From NCBI GenBank assembly GCA_028693555.1, contig JAQUVD010000018.1, positions 1-64,000 of the forward strand: a DNA stretch of 64,000 nucleotides, written 5' to 3'. Below, piece after piece: positions 1 to 8,494 of the stretch (its first letter is position 1; the number at the start of each line of letters is the position of its first letter). The notes below the pieces were generated by a model. That model saw nothing but the letters and a program-made list of their open reading frames with translations. It did no database searches and was not told the origin of the DNA. Position numbers and translations under genes: made by a program. The DNA is from Hespellia sp. (GTDB lineage: Bacteria > Bacillota > Clostridia > Lachnospirales > Lachnospiraceae).

Positions 1-11
1 CTCCATACTCT

Positions 12-1601
12 TTATTTCAACACTTTGGGAATGATTGTCCCATCAGGCTTAATACGTACTACTGTTTTTCCAAACCCCTCTAAAAAAATATCATCTGCAA
101 GGTCTTTGCCAACAGAATTAACGAGTCTATCACTACCTTTAATCCATGTATCACTCATTTGCAATCCATCTCTAGTATTTCCTAAAGTTGAACTACCATA
201 TTTTGCTTCCCCTATTACATATGGTGGTTTTCCATTTGGATTATGATATACACCATCGATACCTTTATGAGTTGGAGCATTAATGTCAGTCACTTTATCC
301 AAACTAACTCTCTTATAACCTTGTTGTTCAAAGTAACTATCCATTTTCATTTCTCCATAGTTACCTTTTTGCATATTGTTAGTCAGCTTTATGTCACCTT
401 TCTCAACTCCGTTTATAATGTCATCAACGGGGTTACCAGCTCCACTAGCTCCCTTAGCATGTTCCGCAAGATTTCCTACATGTGAAGCACCAGACGAATT
501 AATCGTTGCTGCCGTCTGCGCCATTCCTCCTGCCGCGAACATAATACTTCCAATGTTTCCCCAAACATCATAAGCTGTCTGGTTTCCTCCAAATACACTA
601 TCGCGAATTGGATTACGTGCGACACTCGTTAATTTTCCAGCATCCGCTAGGTGATAAGCATCTCCACCTTCGTAGATATTGGAAGCGCCATACATTGTTA
701 CCGTTGCCCCGCCAATTGATAACAGTCCAGCAATGAACGGTGTTGCCGCACCTCCTGTAATGCCGATCACTGCAACCCCAACAACTACCCCAGCAATTGC
801 TACAACTCCGTTTACAATTTCCCAGACAGCATACTTCTTTTGCTCTGCAATCGCCTTTTTTATTTCTTCTTTGATTTCAGCCTTCATTCTTGCAGCAACA
901 GCATCAACATCTTCCTGATTCGCCCCTAAATATGTACTCGTCGCTTCAGCACATTCACTTAGCTTTTGGACACTTGGATCCATATACACAGATCCTACCT
1001 TGTATGAAGAAATTATAACCTGACCCTTCCCACTTTGTCCACTGATAAATGATTGGACTGCCTGAATATATTCTCGTACCGATTCACAATCTGACAAATG
1101 AGCGTTCTCATAAGTGCCAACTTTTTCATTCAACTGCCGAATATCATTTGGTATCTTAAAAAAATTCGTTTCTATGCTGCCATTCATAGGTCTTGATATC
1201 TGGCAGATGTCTGACACGCTATCTAGTACTCCACGAATCGCCTCATGCATTTCTTCAAATTCAGATTGTCGGGATTGAAAGTCTTGCATTTTTGTTTCCA
1301 GCACATCTTGAGTAATATGTGCATTCGAATCACTATCAATTTCTAAATATCCTTGTTCATACACCGATATCTTTGCCACAAATTCTGCAAGTAATTTTAC
1401 AATGTTGTTAATAATCAGGCAATGTGTTTCCATTGCATAAGCACCTATGCTTGCCGCCGTCTCTCCCTGCATTCCAATAGATGTTCCCAGCCCAATAAAG
1501 CTTGACTGCAGGTTCTGTATTTCCTGTTGCCACCCGGAACAGTTTGCTATTATCATTGTTCGCAGATTCCGAATGTCTTCATATTTTATCTCATAACCCA
1601 T
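12..1601 (-). CDS. LXG polymorphic toxin with C-terminal PD-(D/E)XK-like nuclease
   Basis: Predicted T7SS-exported antibacterial toxin of 529 residues. Residues 1-225 form a helical LXG-type targeting domain (starts MGYEIKYEDIRNLR). A hydrophobic Gly/Ala/Val stretch follows at about 265-310. The last ~115 residues look like a PD-(D/E)XK nuclease: GEMKMD near 415, GIDGVYH near 448 and GEAKYGS near 464 supply the expected E, D and ExK positions. It is the last gene of a four-gene set (2640 down to 12) with small partner proteins. The matching immunity gene should lie just beyond the left window edge and cannot be seen. The LXG call is firm; the nuclease fold is inferred from the motif pattern. 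Confidence 0.85.
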   Translation of the reverse strand: MGYEIKYEDIRNLRTMIIANCSGWQQEIQNLQSSFIGLGTSIGMQGETAASIGAYAMETHCLIINNIVKLLAEFVAKISVYEQGYLEIDSDSNAHITQDVLETKMQDFQSRQSEFEEMHEAIRGVLDSVSDICQISRPMNGSIETNFFKIPNDIRQLNEKVGTYENAHLSDCESVREYIQAVQSFISGQSGKGQVIISSYKVGSVYMDPSVQKLSECAEATSTYLGANQEDVDAVAARMKAEIKEEIKKAIAEQKKYAVWEIVNGVVAIAGVVVGVAVIGITGGAATPFIAGLLSIGGATVTMYGASNIYEGGDAYHLADAGKLTSVARNPIRDSVFGGNQTAYDVWGNIGSIMFAAGGMAQTAATINSSGASHVGNLAEHAKGASGAGNPVDDIINGVEKGDIKLTNNMQKGNYGEMKMDSYFEQQGYKRVSLDKVTDINAPTHKGIDGVYHNPNGKPPYVIGEAKYGSSTLGNTRDGLQMSDTWIKGSDRLVNSVGKDLADDIFLEGFGKTVVRIKPDGTIIPKVLK

Positions 1602-1613
1602 GGTATCCTCTCC

Positions 1614-1877
1614 CTACTGCACAAGATTCTTTTCTGCCTCAATCATTGCTAATCCAGCACTATGAATTCTCTCTACATCTTTTTCTGCAAATGCTTTATA
1701 CGCCGCAAGAAGTGTCTTGATTTCATTCATACATTCCACGTAACTCAGCATCACCTCTGAATGACCAGATATCTCCGCCTCATAACTGTTATTTACTGAA
1801 ATTGATGCAGTCTCCGCCTGCAGTGAAGCTATTGTACCACTGAATGTCTGTTGCTCTATTCCTATCACACCGCCCAT
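1614..1877 (-). CDS. Small helical LXG partner protein (TIGR04197/DUF3130-like, Lap1 type)
   Basis: An 87-residue, mostly helical protein of WXG100-like size without a WXG turn. It sits 12 bp before the LXG toxin gene. Proteins of the SACOL2603/TIGR04197 group (Lap1 in streptococcal LXG studies) bind the LXG domain and help present it to the secretion machine, and that role is inferred here from size, helical pattern (Ala/Ser-rich start, Glu/Lys-rich end) and position. It resembles the products at 7744-8019, 26800-27075 and 29661-29930, each of which also precedes an LXG or LXG-like effector. Confidence 0.7.
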   Translation of the reverse strand: MGGVIGIEQQTFSGTIASLQAETASISVNNSYEAEISGHSEVMLSYVECMNEIKTLLAAYKAFAEKDVERIHSAGLAMIEAEKNLVQ

Positions 1878-1890
1878 AGCTAGTCACCTC

Positions 1891-2208
1891 TTATTCCTTT
1901 GTATTCCATTCTGATGCATTTCCTTTTTTCAAATGTGATGTCTTTATCCAGTCATTCAGATTTTCAACCATACGCAGATCATCCTCATCTGAATATCCTT
2001 CCGATATTATTTCTGAGATATTATCTTGATTAAAATAAAGAATCTGTTCTCCCATTAACCCTTCTGGATATAGACAGCCACCATATTCAAAATATTGCAT
2101 CTCACCTTTATTCTCTGCTCCAATTCCGCGGGCAATAATCATTACTTTTTTCACACCACCTTGTAAAATAACAATCGTTCCTAGTGGCAGCATTTTGTTT
2201 TCTTCCAT
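1891..2208 (-). CDS. DUF4176 family protein
   Basis: A 105-residue soluble protein with the DUF4176 signature: LPLGTIVILQGG near the start, then KKVMIIARG, then a YGGCLYPEG block, then a Tyr-Phe-Asn segment and a GYSDEDD block. DUF4176 proteins are repeatedly found inside T7SS LXG cassettes, but their job is not established. It lies between the DUF5082-like gene (2230-2640) and the Lap1-like gene (1614-1877), with short gaps, so it should be co-transcribed with the nuclease toxin. A purine-rich AGAGGAAA lies just before the ATG. Confidence 0.8.
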   Translation of the reverse strand: MEENKMLPLGTIVILQGGVKKVMIIARGIGAENKGEMQYFEYGGCLYPEGLMGEQILYFNQDNISEIISEGYSDEDDLRMVENLNDWIKTSHLKKGNASEWNTKE

Positions 2209-2229
2209 ATGTTTTCCTCTTTCTTTTCT

Positions 2230-2640
2230 CTAATTCAATGCGTTTCGAATTGCTGTTTGTATATTGTTAAGGGTACTTGTCACGTTTCCTAACCATCCCA
2301 AGGTACTTGACTTTTCATTTTGAAGTCTTGCCATCTCCAAATTTAATTCATCCTGTGCATTATCAACCTGATTATAATACTCATTAAATCCCTGTGTTAA
2401 TCCATCACGTACAGCTTCTTGATATTTCGTATAGTTCTGACCTTTCCAGCTTTCAACGCTCATGTAACCAGCCACCGTGCCACGCATACTTCTGACTGTA
2501 TTCTTGTATGACGCAACGGATTCCTTGGCTGTTCTAAGTCTTTCTATCTTCTCGTCTAATTCACTACATTTTTGTTGATATTCCTGCATTTGACGTTGCG
2601 CCATTGTTCTTTGATAGTACAATGCATCTATATCGCTCAT
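2230..2640 (-). CDS. DUF5082/YwqH-like coiled-coil protein, first gene of the nuclease LXG cassette
   Basis: A 136-residue protein with two coiled-coil segments flanking a WKGQNYTKYQ motif near residue 65, the WXG-like turn typical of DUF5082 (Bacillus subtilis YwqH) proteins that accompany LXG toxins. It opens the cassette ywqH-like, DUF4176, Lap1-like, LXG. The gene starts 22 bp after a remnant of an essC 3' end (2662 onward), which suggests it once directly followed essC, as 8034-8465 does today. A GGTGG motif lies before the ATG. The family call rests on my recall of the motif, so it is probable rather than certain. Confidence 0.75.
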   Translation of the reverse strand: MSDIDALYYQRTMAQRQMQEYQQKCSELDEKIERLRTAKESVASYKNTVRSMRGTVAGYMSVESWKGQNYTKYQEAVRDGLTQGFNEYYNQVDNAQDELNLEMARLQNEKSSTLGWLGNVTSTLNNIQTAIRNALN

Positions 2641-2661
2641 ATTTTCACCACCTTGTCTCTT

Positions 2662-2736
2662 TTATTCATGTTTCGGCAATCTCACATATCCATCCCCCAT
2701 TATTTCGTAATGCTCTGTAACAGTGAATTTTCCAGC
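2662..2736 (-). pseudogene. Remnant of an essC 3' end
   Basis: Read on the minus strand, this short stretch ends in a frame coding GDGYVRLPKHE-stop, which matches the EssC C-terminus NGGYVRLRLPKYE-stop at 8495-8533 apart from a two-codon deletion and two or three substitutions. The DNA match (ttattcat, tttcgg, aat, ctcacatatcc) covers about 35 bp and fades upstream, where a stop codon interrupts the frame. It lies exactly where essC would end if the nuclease LXG cassette had been the essC-proximal one. Confidence 0.65.
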
Positions 2737-2739
2737 TAA

Positions 2740-3120
2740 TCAGTTTGATTCCATATGATTCATCCTACTAAAATTCAAATAATGCTTTTTACGCCTTTTT
2801 CTTATTTTTGTCCATCCACGCTTATAAAAAGAATTGAATATAACATGTAAAGCCAAATATTAAAACTGGCGTCCGCTAAATCAACAAACTAAGTTTTAAA
2901 ATATCTATTAACGAAATTGAGTCCGCTCCTTTAGCAATTAGTATTAATAGAAGTCCCAAATAATAACAACTAATCCAAGACACTTGCGTTGTTCCTGTTA
3001 AAAATTGATATAGACATCGAATAATAAGATGCTAGACAACATTTATACATTTGATTTCATCCATAGTAAATGGGGAATTTGTCCATTCTCCCGTTGATAA
3101 AAAAAATAATTCTGTAATGA
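2740..3120 (-). other. AT-rich stretch with decayed coding appearance
   Basis: No intact gene is visible here. Minus-strand frames give membrane-like pieces broken by stops (for example FLTGTTQVSWISCYYLGLLL around 2940-3000), suggesting a decayed small membrane or immunity gene between the two LXG cassettes. I could not assign a family. A promoter for the 2640-12 cassette may also lie here, but no convincing -35/-10 pair was found. Confidence 0.3.
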
Positions 3121-3654
3121 CTACGTAAGGTAATAAGTTATCCATCCCAGACACACACATAAAATCGGTAATAAAATTCCCATTAACCCTTGTAAAAAAA
3201 CATTAAAAAAAAACAATTTAACATAGTACCTTTTGCTATTGATTGAAATTCTAATTCGATTCATACTATTCTCAGTCATCATGTTTTCTCGCATAAATCT
3301 TTTTGTTTCCTTATTTCTTTTTACGATTTTCCACGCATATATTACAACAAATGTAAAAACACAGAACAGAATTTTTGTTTGAATCGAAAAATTCAGACCC
3401 GTCACATCAATAAATACGCTACAAAAAACCAGTACTATAAGACCTATTACTCCTGTTAGAATTCCTGCTATACGTTGCAAAATTGTGCATGAATGTTTAT
3501 ATTGTACAGGATTGACTAAACGATATCCCACCAATGGAAAACTCCAAATAAACACCCCTAATAAAAAACTCCACCAATACGAATTTGTATCAACCAAATA
3601 ATCATAACTTTCATCTCTTATTACCCTATATCTTTTCTTATTCAAAATTATCAT
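3121..3654 (-). CDS. DUF443-family five-TM membrane protein, probable TsaI-like immunity protein
   Basis: A 177-residue membrane protein with about five hydrophobic segments. The start (KKRYRVIRDESYDYLVDTN, then WWSFLLGVFIWSFP) resembles DUF443 tandem five-TM proteins. Staphylococcus aureus TsaI, which protects cells from the membrane-depolarising LXG toxin TspA, is a DUF443 protein. Here it closes the cassette of the glycine-zipper LXG toxin at 6158-7723, so immunity against that or a related pore-former is a reasonable inference. It is separated from the toxin by four genes, so it may instead be a retained orphan immunity gene. GAGGTGAGG before the ATG supports the start. Confidence 0.65.
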   Translation of the reverse strand: MIILNKKRYRVIRDESYDYLVDTNSYWWSFLLGVFIWSFPLVGYRLVNPVQYKHSCTILQRIAGILTGVIGLIVLVFCSVFIDVTGLNFSIQTKILFCVFTFVVIYAWKIVKRNKETKRFMRENMMTENSMNRIRISINSKRYYVKLFFFNVFLQGLMGILLPILCVCLGWITYYLT

Positions 3655-3840
3655 TCCTCACCTCAATAGCCTAAAGCCTTATCGATATTAGACATCGAAT
3701 CGTCAAACCATCAATGCTGACTTGACGTCCGTCTAATTGTAAGATGCCCAAATATACATATCTATTGATATCACCTCCCATTTCAGGTCTATAATTTTTA
3801 CAGATTTTTCACTTTTCTCCAATCAGAATTCATTTTGTTC

Positions 3841-4299
3841 TTAGAGGTTTCTCAAACTTTCACAAACAACTTTCACGCCTTCTGCTTGTCCTTCTAATTT
3901 TGCCCCCATAGCATGACTCATTAAAGCCAATTTTATTTTCTTTTTCCCGTTATATAAATAGATGACTTTTCTTCCTGGTACAAATCCATTTTTCACTTTA
4001 ACTTTACTAATATCTTCCAAAAAAATACTAAATTTTTGTTTTTCTTTTGTCACATCAAATGAATCAACAACTACAAAATTTAGATGCTTATTTGTAATTC
4101 CAACATAACAATATGCATTACTCAATGCACCTCCCATTGCTGCTCCGCTACCTATTACCAGTGATGCTGTTCCCCATTTCATATAATCTTTTGCATCCGC
4201 CATAATGGTACCCCATATAGTGGCCTTGTAGCTTTCCTGTTCTGTTAAAAGTGTATTCAGCATATGATTTTTATCTTTTTCATTCATTACCAAATTCAT
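3841..4299 (-). CDS. Uncharacterised protein, possibly PH-like domain
   Basis: A 152-residue protein of unknown function. A helical N-terminus (residues 1-45) is followed by a small-residue segment (GTASLVIGSGAAMGG, about 42-57) too short and polar for a clear membrane span. The second half is beta-rich (YCYVGITNKHLNFVVVD, then FSIFLEDISKVKVKNGF, then KVIYLYNGKKKIKLAL), ending in a helix. This order resembles bacterial PH-like domains of the YokE type. The gene sits in the glycine-zipper LXG cassette. TAGGAGAG upstream supports the ATG at 4299. Could be an immunity or accessory protein; family not established. Confidence 0.5.
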   Translation of the reverse strand: MNLVMNEKDKNHMLNTLLTEQESYKATIWGTIMADAKDYMKWGTASLVIGSGAAMGGALSNAYCYVGITNKHLNFVVVDSFDVTKEKQKFSIFLEDISKVKVKNGFVPGRKVIYLYNGKKKIKLALMSHAMGAKLEGQAEGVKVVCESLRNL

Positions 4300-4455
4300 T
4301 TATATCTTCTCTCCTATTTTTAAAATGATATGTTTTTGTTTGCCATTGCTATTTGCTTCTTTGTATCCTTTATTCTTAATTGAATCTAGCATTCAATTAA
4401 ATATAAGTTATGAAATCATCTTTTCCATACTCTCTTGCTCAAAACCAATATAAAC

Positions 4456-4890
4456 TCAACTAATAAGTGCCTTAACTACACAATACGACAATCCTTTTAT
4501 CTTATGAATCTCATGAAAAAAAGGTGTACAGACTTTTAGTTTCATTTTCTTTGCATCATTCATAAGAAGCTCATAAGCGCGTTCCACATTCTTTTCAAAA
4601 TCGTTTAAAACAACCACAGAACTCATATGATGAATCAAAAAATAACTTTGATAATTCATCCCTGAATTTGGTAGAAAACCTTCCTTGGCAGATTGAAATA
4701 CTTCAATTACCATATCTGCATCTTTGTTTACCCATTCAATCGAGTAAAAGAGATTTCCTGTTGCTGTCAAATTATTTTTTCTAAACAATGTGCTAAAATC
4801 ATGAAATGCTGTTGACATCTGTTTGTAAGGAAATCGATATGATTTAGAATAAACATTCATATATAGTAAAGAATCATTTTGACAAATCAT
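4456..4890 (-). CDS. DUF5085 family protein
   Basis: A 144-residue soluble protein with a GyrI-like alpha/beta layout. Characteristic stretches are YSKSYRFPYKQMSTAFHDF, GNLFYSIEWV near residue 46, YQSYFLIHHMSS near 80 and CTPFFHEIHKI near 120, all recalled from DUF5085, a family found in staphylococcal ess loci and other T7SS clusters. Its role there is unknown. The ATG overlaps the end of the upstream gene by 17 bp and has a strong AGGAGGGG site inside that gene, implying translational coupling. Confidence 0.75.
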   Translation of the reverse strand: MICQNDSLLYMNVYSKSYRFPYKQMSTAFHDFSTLFRKNNLTATGNLFYSIEWVNKDADMVIEVFQSAKEGFLPNSGMNYQSYFLIHHMSSVVVLNDFEKNVERAYELLMNDAKKMKLKVCTPFFHEIHKIKGLSYCVVKALIS

Positions 4891-5329
4891 GAACCCCTCC
4901 TAGTATTGGCCAGTACAAATCAACCACTTCTCCATTTGGAATATTAATGACCACATAAAAACATCCTTCTGTATCTAATACCAATCCCGTTTGTTCCGCA
5001 TAAATTTTCATTGCTTTTTTGGTCTCTTCTATTTGGTTATCTTCTTCTATTATTCTTTTATAAAGACATTTTTGATAACTCAACTGATCATAGAACTGAA
5101 ATTTATTCTTTTCTTTATTAACTGAAATCTTATCACTTAACGGTAAATACAAATAAAGAATAGTCTTAGATTCTTTATTTACCCTTCGAAACATCTTTGG
5201 TCCAGTACAATATACACCGTTTCCAAGCAATTCTTTCTCTAATTCGCCTAAAAATGTTTTGGGGTCTTGCTTTGTTAATTGATTTTGAATACATAGTATA
5301 TTATTAAATTGTAATGTTCTTTTTTCCAT
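4874..5329 (-). CDS. Small protein paired with DUF5085, possibly a diverged paralogue
   Basis: A 151-residue soluble protein. The open frame extends upstream to 5431 but the ATG at 5329 is preferred because GGGAAGGAAC precedes it and the upstream extension is basic and atypical. The layout (YxxxxxKELLGNGVYCTGP, then YLYLPLSDKI, then CFYVVINIPNGEVVDLYWPI) parallels the DUF5085 product encoded next, so the two may form a GyrI-like heterodimer; this is inference. The 17-bp overlap with 4456-4890 shows tight co-expression within the LXG cassette. Confidence 0.6.
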   Translation of the reverse strand: MEKRTLQFNNILCIQNQLTKQDPKTFLGELEKELLGNGVYCTGPKMFRRVNKESKTILYLYLPLSDKISVNKEKNKFQFYDQLSYQKCLYKRIIEEDNQIEETKKAMKIYAEQTGLVLDTEGCFYVVINIPNGEVVDLYWPILGGVHDLSK

Positions 5330-5390
5330 GTTGTTCCTTCCCTTTTGTTTTTCTACAAAGAATTTATTCAAGATATTTTTTATAAAGTGT

Positions 5391-6155
5391 TCATTCCCCC
5401 TTCTTCTCTTTGGTTGTTTCCCAATACACATATCTTGGATGAAATGTATCTTTAAAGTCTTTCACATATTGTTCTTTTAACTCACGCTCATTTTGAATCC
5501 ATACAAGTATTTGCTCCTTTGGATTTTCAACTGTTTTTAAAGTATTTTTATATTGTTTCAATCCTTTATTTAACTGCTTTAATCCAATTTCACAGCTCCA
5601 AATCAAGTAAAAGTTATTGGAAAAATAGTCAAACAAAACATTTGACTCCTTTGCTATTTCACGTCCACCCAAGTCAATTTTTACTCTATCTCCGGTCATA
5701 TAAATCAAGTTTAGTTCTATGCTGCTTCCTCCACTTCCAATAACTATTAATTTTCGCCACATAGCGGTGCATAGATTAATAGCTATATATGTATAATTTA
5801 TTTTTATAAAATGTTCACTTCTATACATTTTATTTTCCCATATTGTTCCATTCAACTCGGGTATTTTCTTAAAATTCTCATTGTGTAGAATCTCTTCTAA
5901 TTCTTGTCTATTGTAATAGTTACACAATTTTGGTACACACATATAGGATGTAAACATCTTATACAAAGTCTTGTTAACATACAATAACAATACTGCTATC
6001 ACAAACAAAAGTATCGTTTGTTGATATGTCCAATCATTATATCTGTTCTTTACACAACGAACAGCTCCGTAAATGCAAACAACATTTAGTAATAAAAATA
6101 GTAGTTTTCTTGCTACATATTGCAGATGAAACTCTGTTTTTCTTAATTCACTCAT
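5391..6155 (-). CDS. Two-TM membrane protein directly after an LXG toxin, candidate immunity protein
   Basis: A 254-residue protein with two N-terminal membrane spans (about residues 16-34 and 46-64) and a ~190-residue cytoplasmic part rich in charged and aromatic residues. Its ATG lies 2 bp after the stop codon of the glycine-zipper LXG toxin, with a GGGAGGA site inside the toxin gene end, the position of cognate immunity genes. No family was recognised. A membrane immunity protein fits a pore-forming toxin, but the DUF443 protein at 3121-3654 competes for that role. Confidence 0.55.
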   Translation of the reverse strand: MSELRKTEFHLQYVARKLLFLLLNVVCIYGAVRCVKNRYNDWTYQQTILLFVIAVLLLYVNKTLYKMFTSYMCVPKLCNYYNRQELEEILHNENFKKIPELNGTIWENKMYRSEHFIKINYTYIAINLCTAMWRKLIVIGSGGSSIELNLIYMTGDRVKIDLGGREIAKESNVLFDYFSNNFYLIWSCEIGLKQLNKGLKQYKNTLKTVENPKEQILVWIQNERELKEQYVKDFKDTFHPRYVYWETTKEKKGE

Positions 6156-6157
6156 AA

Positions 6158-7723
6158 TTAAAACAGTCCTCCCACCCAGTCACATACTTGATTCACACCT
6201 ATTTTCGCCATGTCTACAAGACTATCCTTTTCTCCATCATGATCCACATCCCATAAGTCCATATTAAATACAGAGTCAATTGCCATTCCTGCGACTGCAC
6301 CAACCGCAGTTCCCAATGGTGGCAAAAATAGTGAACCAATGGCGGCTCCAGCTGCTGCAGACCCTGCACCTGCCAAAATATCTACGCCTGTATCTGTAAT
6401 CGTATCCTGAATATTATCAGCGGTTAAGGCTAATTTTCCATCCTCAAAAAGATTTTCCTGAACATTCTCAGCTACATTCATTATGGTCCCGAAAGCTCCT
6501 AATATTCGACCTCCTTTTGCAAGTGTATCTGCTTGCTTAAACTTAGCTACTGAAAAATCATCAAAGACGTTAATATTGCCTTTAAAAGCCGCCTTCGTAG
6601 CCATTCCAACAGCACTTTCACCTTGTCTAACTGCATCCAAATAACTATCCAGATTATCATAGTTTATCTTTTTAAAATTATTGGATTGAATATTTAATCC
6701 ATTTCTCGTTAATTGTTTGACATCATATTTACTCCAATCAACTTCTTTTAATGTGTTTTTTAAATATAGCTGCAATTCTTTTCTAGTCATTGATGATGTG
6801 ATTGTACCTCCGAGTTGCAAATATGTTTTGTTTCCGACTTTATTTAGATGAAACCGCACTCCATCTTTCAGTAGTTCTATAGATTCATTCTCTTTTAATC
6901 CATTCTCTAGCAGAGGCAATGCTTTGTTTCCAAATGCTTTCATTAATTCATCAAGAAGCTTATCATCAATTTCTGTTGTCTCAAATACTACTTCCTTTTT
7001 AATATTCTCTTCTCTAAGTAAAGCATCCTTATACATTTCCAAATAACTCTCCGCATACTTTGCACTTGTTCCCATCTGATTTTTTAACGTACTATATGCA
7101 GGATTCATCACATAGCTTCCAGGAACATAGTTTGATGCATTCACACCAGCCCCGGTTCTTCCAGTAATAATCGTATCTATCGTACTTAACATATTTTCTA
7201 CTGATTGACTATCCGCCTTATGACTTTCCTCATATTCACCTACCTTTGTATTCAGCTCCTGCAGGAATGTTCCCATTTGTGTAAAGCTATCTGTAACGAT
7301 ATTTCCAATGGGTGATGATACGGATATGATATCCTCCACATCTGTTATGGTTGCTATAATTTCTTCACTTAATGACTGGAAACTCCTCATTTCCTGTGTC
7401 AGTAATTGTTGCTGATGTTCAAACCTCTCCTGCATCAACTCCGCATTTTCAGAACCATCTACTCCGTTATAACCATTTACATAAAGTGTGATTTTCATAT
7501 CATATTCTGTAAGTGCCTGTTGTATTGCCTCTAGCACAACATTTTGAACTTCTGATACATAGCTCCGGATGCTTTCTCCTGTCTGCCCTTGGATAGCTAC
7601 TGTATTCTGCAAGAGACTTAGCTCTGATTGTACCTGATTCAATTGCTCCTGCCATTGTTCAATCTGAGCCCTTATCGTCTGCAATACCATATGTAATTCT
7701 TCCACTTTTACATGATATCCCAT
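6158..7723 (-). CDS. LXG toxin with glycine-zipper membrane-active C-terminus
   Basis: A 521-residue predicted T7SS effector. Residues 1-220 form an LXG domain (MGYHVKVEELHMVLQ start, paralogous to the head of 12-1601). The middle contains a TKAAFKGNINVFDDFSVAKF-type stretch also seen before pore-forming tips. Near 445-485 lies a run with repeated small residues (LAGAGSAAAGAAIGSLFLPP, then GTAVGAVAGMA), a glycine zipper as in TelE and TspA, LXG toxins that permeabilise or depolarise membranes. It ends with a DVDHDGEKD motif that looks like a calcium loop. It is preceded by Lap1-like and DUF5082-like genes and followed by candidate immunity genes. Pore formation is inferred from the tip. Confidence 0.8.
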   Translation of the reverse strand: MGYHVKVEELHMVLQTIRAQIEQWQEQLNQVQSELSLLQNTVAIQGQTGESIRSYVSEVQNVVLEAIQQALTEYDMKITLYVNGYNGVDGSENAELMQERFEHQQQLLTQEMRSFQSLSEEIIATITDVEDIISVSSPIGNIVTDSFTQMGTFLQELNTKVGEYEESHKADSQSVENMLSTIDTIITGRTGAGVNASNYVPGSYVMNPAYSTLKNQMGTSAKYAESYLEMYKDALLREENIKKEVVFETTEIDDKLLDELMKAFGNKALPLLENGLKENESIELLKDGVRFHLNKVGNKTYLQLGGTITSSMTRKELQLYLKNTLKEVDWSKYDVKQLTRNGLNIQSNNFKKINYDNLDSYLDAVRQGESAVGMATKAAFKGNINVFDDFSVAKFKQADTLAKGGRILGAFGTIMNVAENVQENLFEDGKLALTADNIQDTITDTGVDILAGAGSAAAGAAIGSLFLPPLGTAVGAVAGMAIDSVFNMDLWDVDHDGEKDSLVDMAKIGVNQVCDWVGGLF

Positions 7724-7743
7724 GATTTCTCCTTTCGCATAAG

Positions 7744-8019
7744 TTACTTTATACTTTGTGCAATTTCTGCCTCTTTCTGCTGTATTTGTTTTACAGCACC
7801 CTGAATATTCTGTATATCTCTGGTCAAAAGCATTTTATAATTCCCCAGTGTTTTAGCCACGCGTTCATATGTTTCTATAAATTCTTTCATAGCTGGAACC
7901 TCCCCGGTCACCTCCACCGGCGAAGCATTTGCATCTAGTGCCGTCTGCGCTCCGGAAATTCCATTTAACTGGGTACTTAATAACGAATTTTGTATTGCAA
8001 TCGTTCCTGTATTTCCCAT
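7744..8019 (-). CDS. Small helical LXG partner protein (TIGR04197/DUF3130-like, Lap1 type)
   Basis: A 91-residue helical protein, start chosen at 8019 because AAAGGAGAG precedes it; the frame extends to 8067 without a better site. It carries the pattern of the small partner encoded before every effector here: an Asn/Ser/Ala-rich first helix and a Lys/Gln-rich second helix ending IQQKEAEIAQSIK. It lies between the DUF5082-like gene and the LXG gene, so it is likely the targeting chaperone of the 6158-7723 toxin. Confidence 0.65.
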   Translation of the reverse strand: MGNTGTIAIQNSLLSTQLNGISGAQTALDANASPVEVTGEVPAMKEFIETYERVAKTLGNYKMLLTRDIQNIQGAVKQIQQKEAEIAQSIK

Positions 8020-8033
8020 TTTCACACTCTCCT

Positions 8034-8465
8034 TTAAGACATTAGGTCCTCCAGATCGTTGCTCCAATCCAAAATTTGATTTTGAAGGGAGAGAATCTGA
8101 TCTTCTAATGATATTTTCTGTTCTATAAGTCGGGACAGCTCCTCCTTGATTCCAGTATGAGCATGATTGGTCTGTATTTTATATGCTTGAAAACTAACAG
8201 AGTCCAGACTGTTGACTTGCTCCGTGTATTGAATTCTGTTTTCTCCTTTCCAATCCGTAAAATCTGATTGGGCCGTTCTAACCTGCACACTTTGAGAATC
8301 CAATGACTCTTTTTGTGAGGAAAGAGTTAATACAGCTGTTTCCAAGCGAGTAATTTTACTGTTCAAATTATTAACCTGTGTTTGATTGTCTACTATCTGT
8401 GATCTACAATTCCTAATCCTTTGATTACAAGTATCAATTGCTGCCTGATTTCGTTCTTTACTCAT
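8034..8465 (-). CDS. DUF5082/YwqH-like coiled-coil protein, first gene after essC
   Basis: A 143-residue coiled-coil protein (start at the ATG at 8465; an upstream ATG at 8492 lies 3 bp after essC). Two long helices flank a DWKGENRIQY motif near residue 72, the WXG-like turn shared with 2230-2640. It opens the first LXG cassette after essC. Together with the Lap1-like protein it probably binds the LXG head. Tight spacing to essC suggests co-transcription with the secretion core. Confidence 0.65.
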   Translation of the reverse strand: MSKERNQAAIDTCNQRIRNCRSQIVDNQTQVNNLNSKITRLETAVLTLSSQKESLDSQSVQVRTAQSDFTDWKGENRIQYTEQVNSLDSVSFQAYKIQTNHAHTGIKEELSRLIEQKISLEDQILSLQNQILDWSNDLEDLMS

Positions 8466-8494
8466 CCTCTCGTTCCTCTTTTCATAAATCACTG

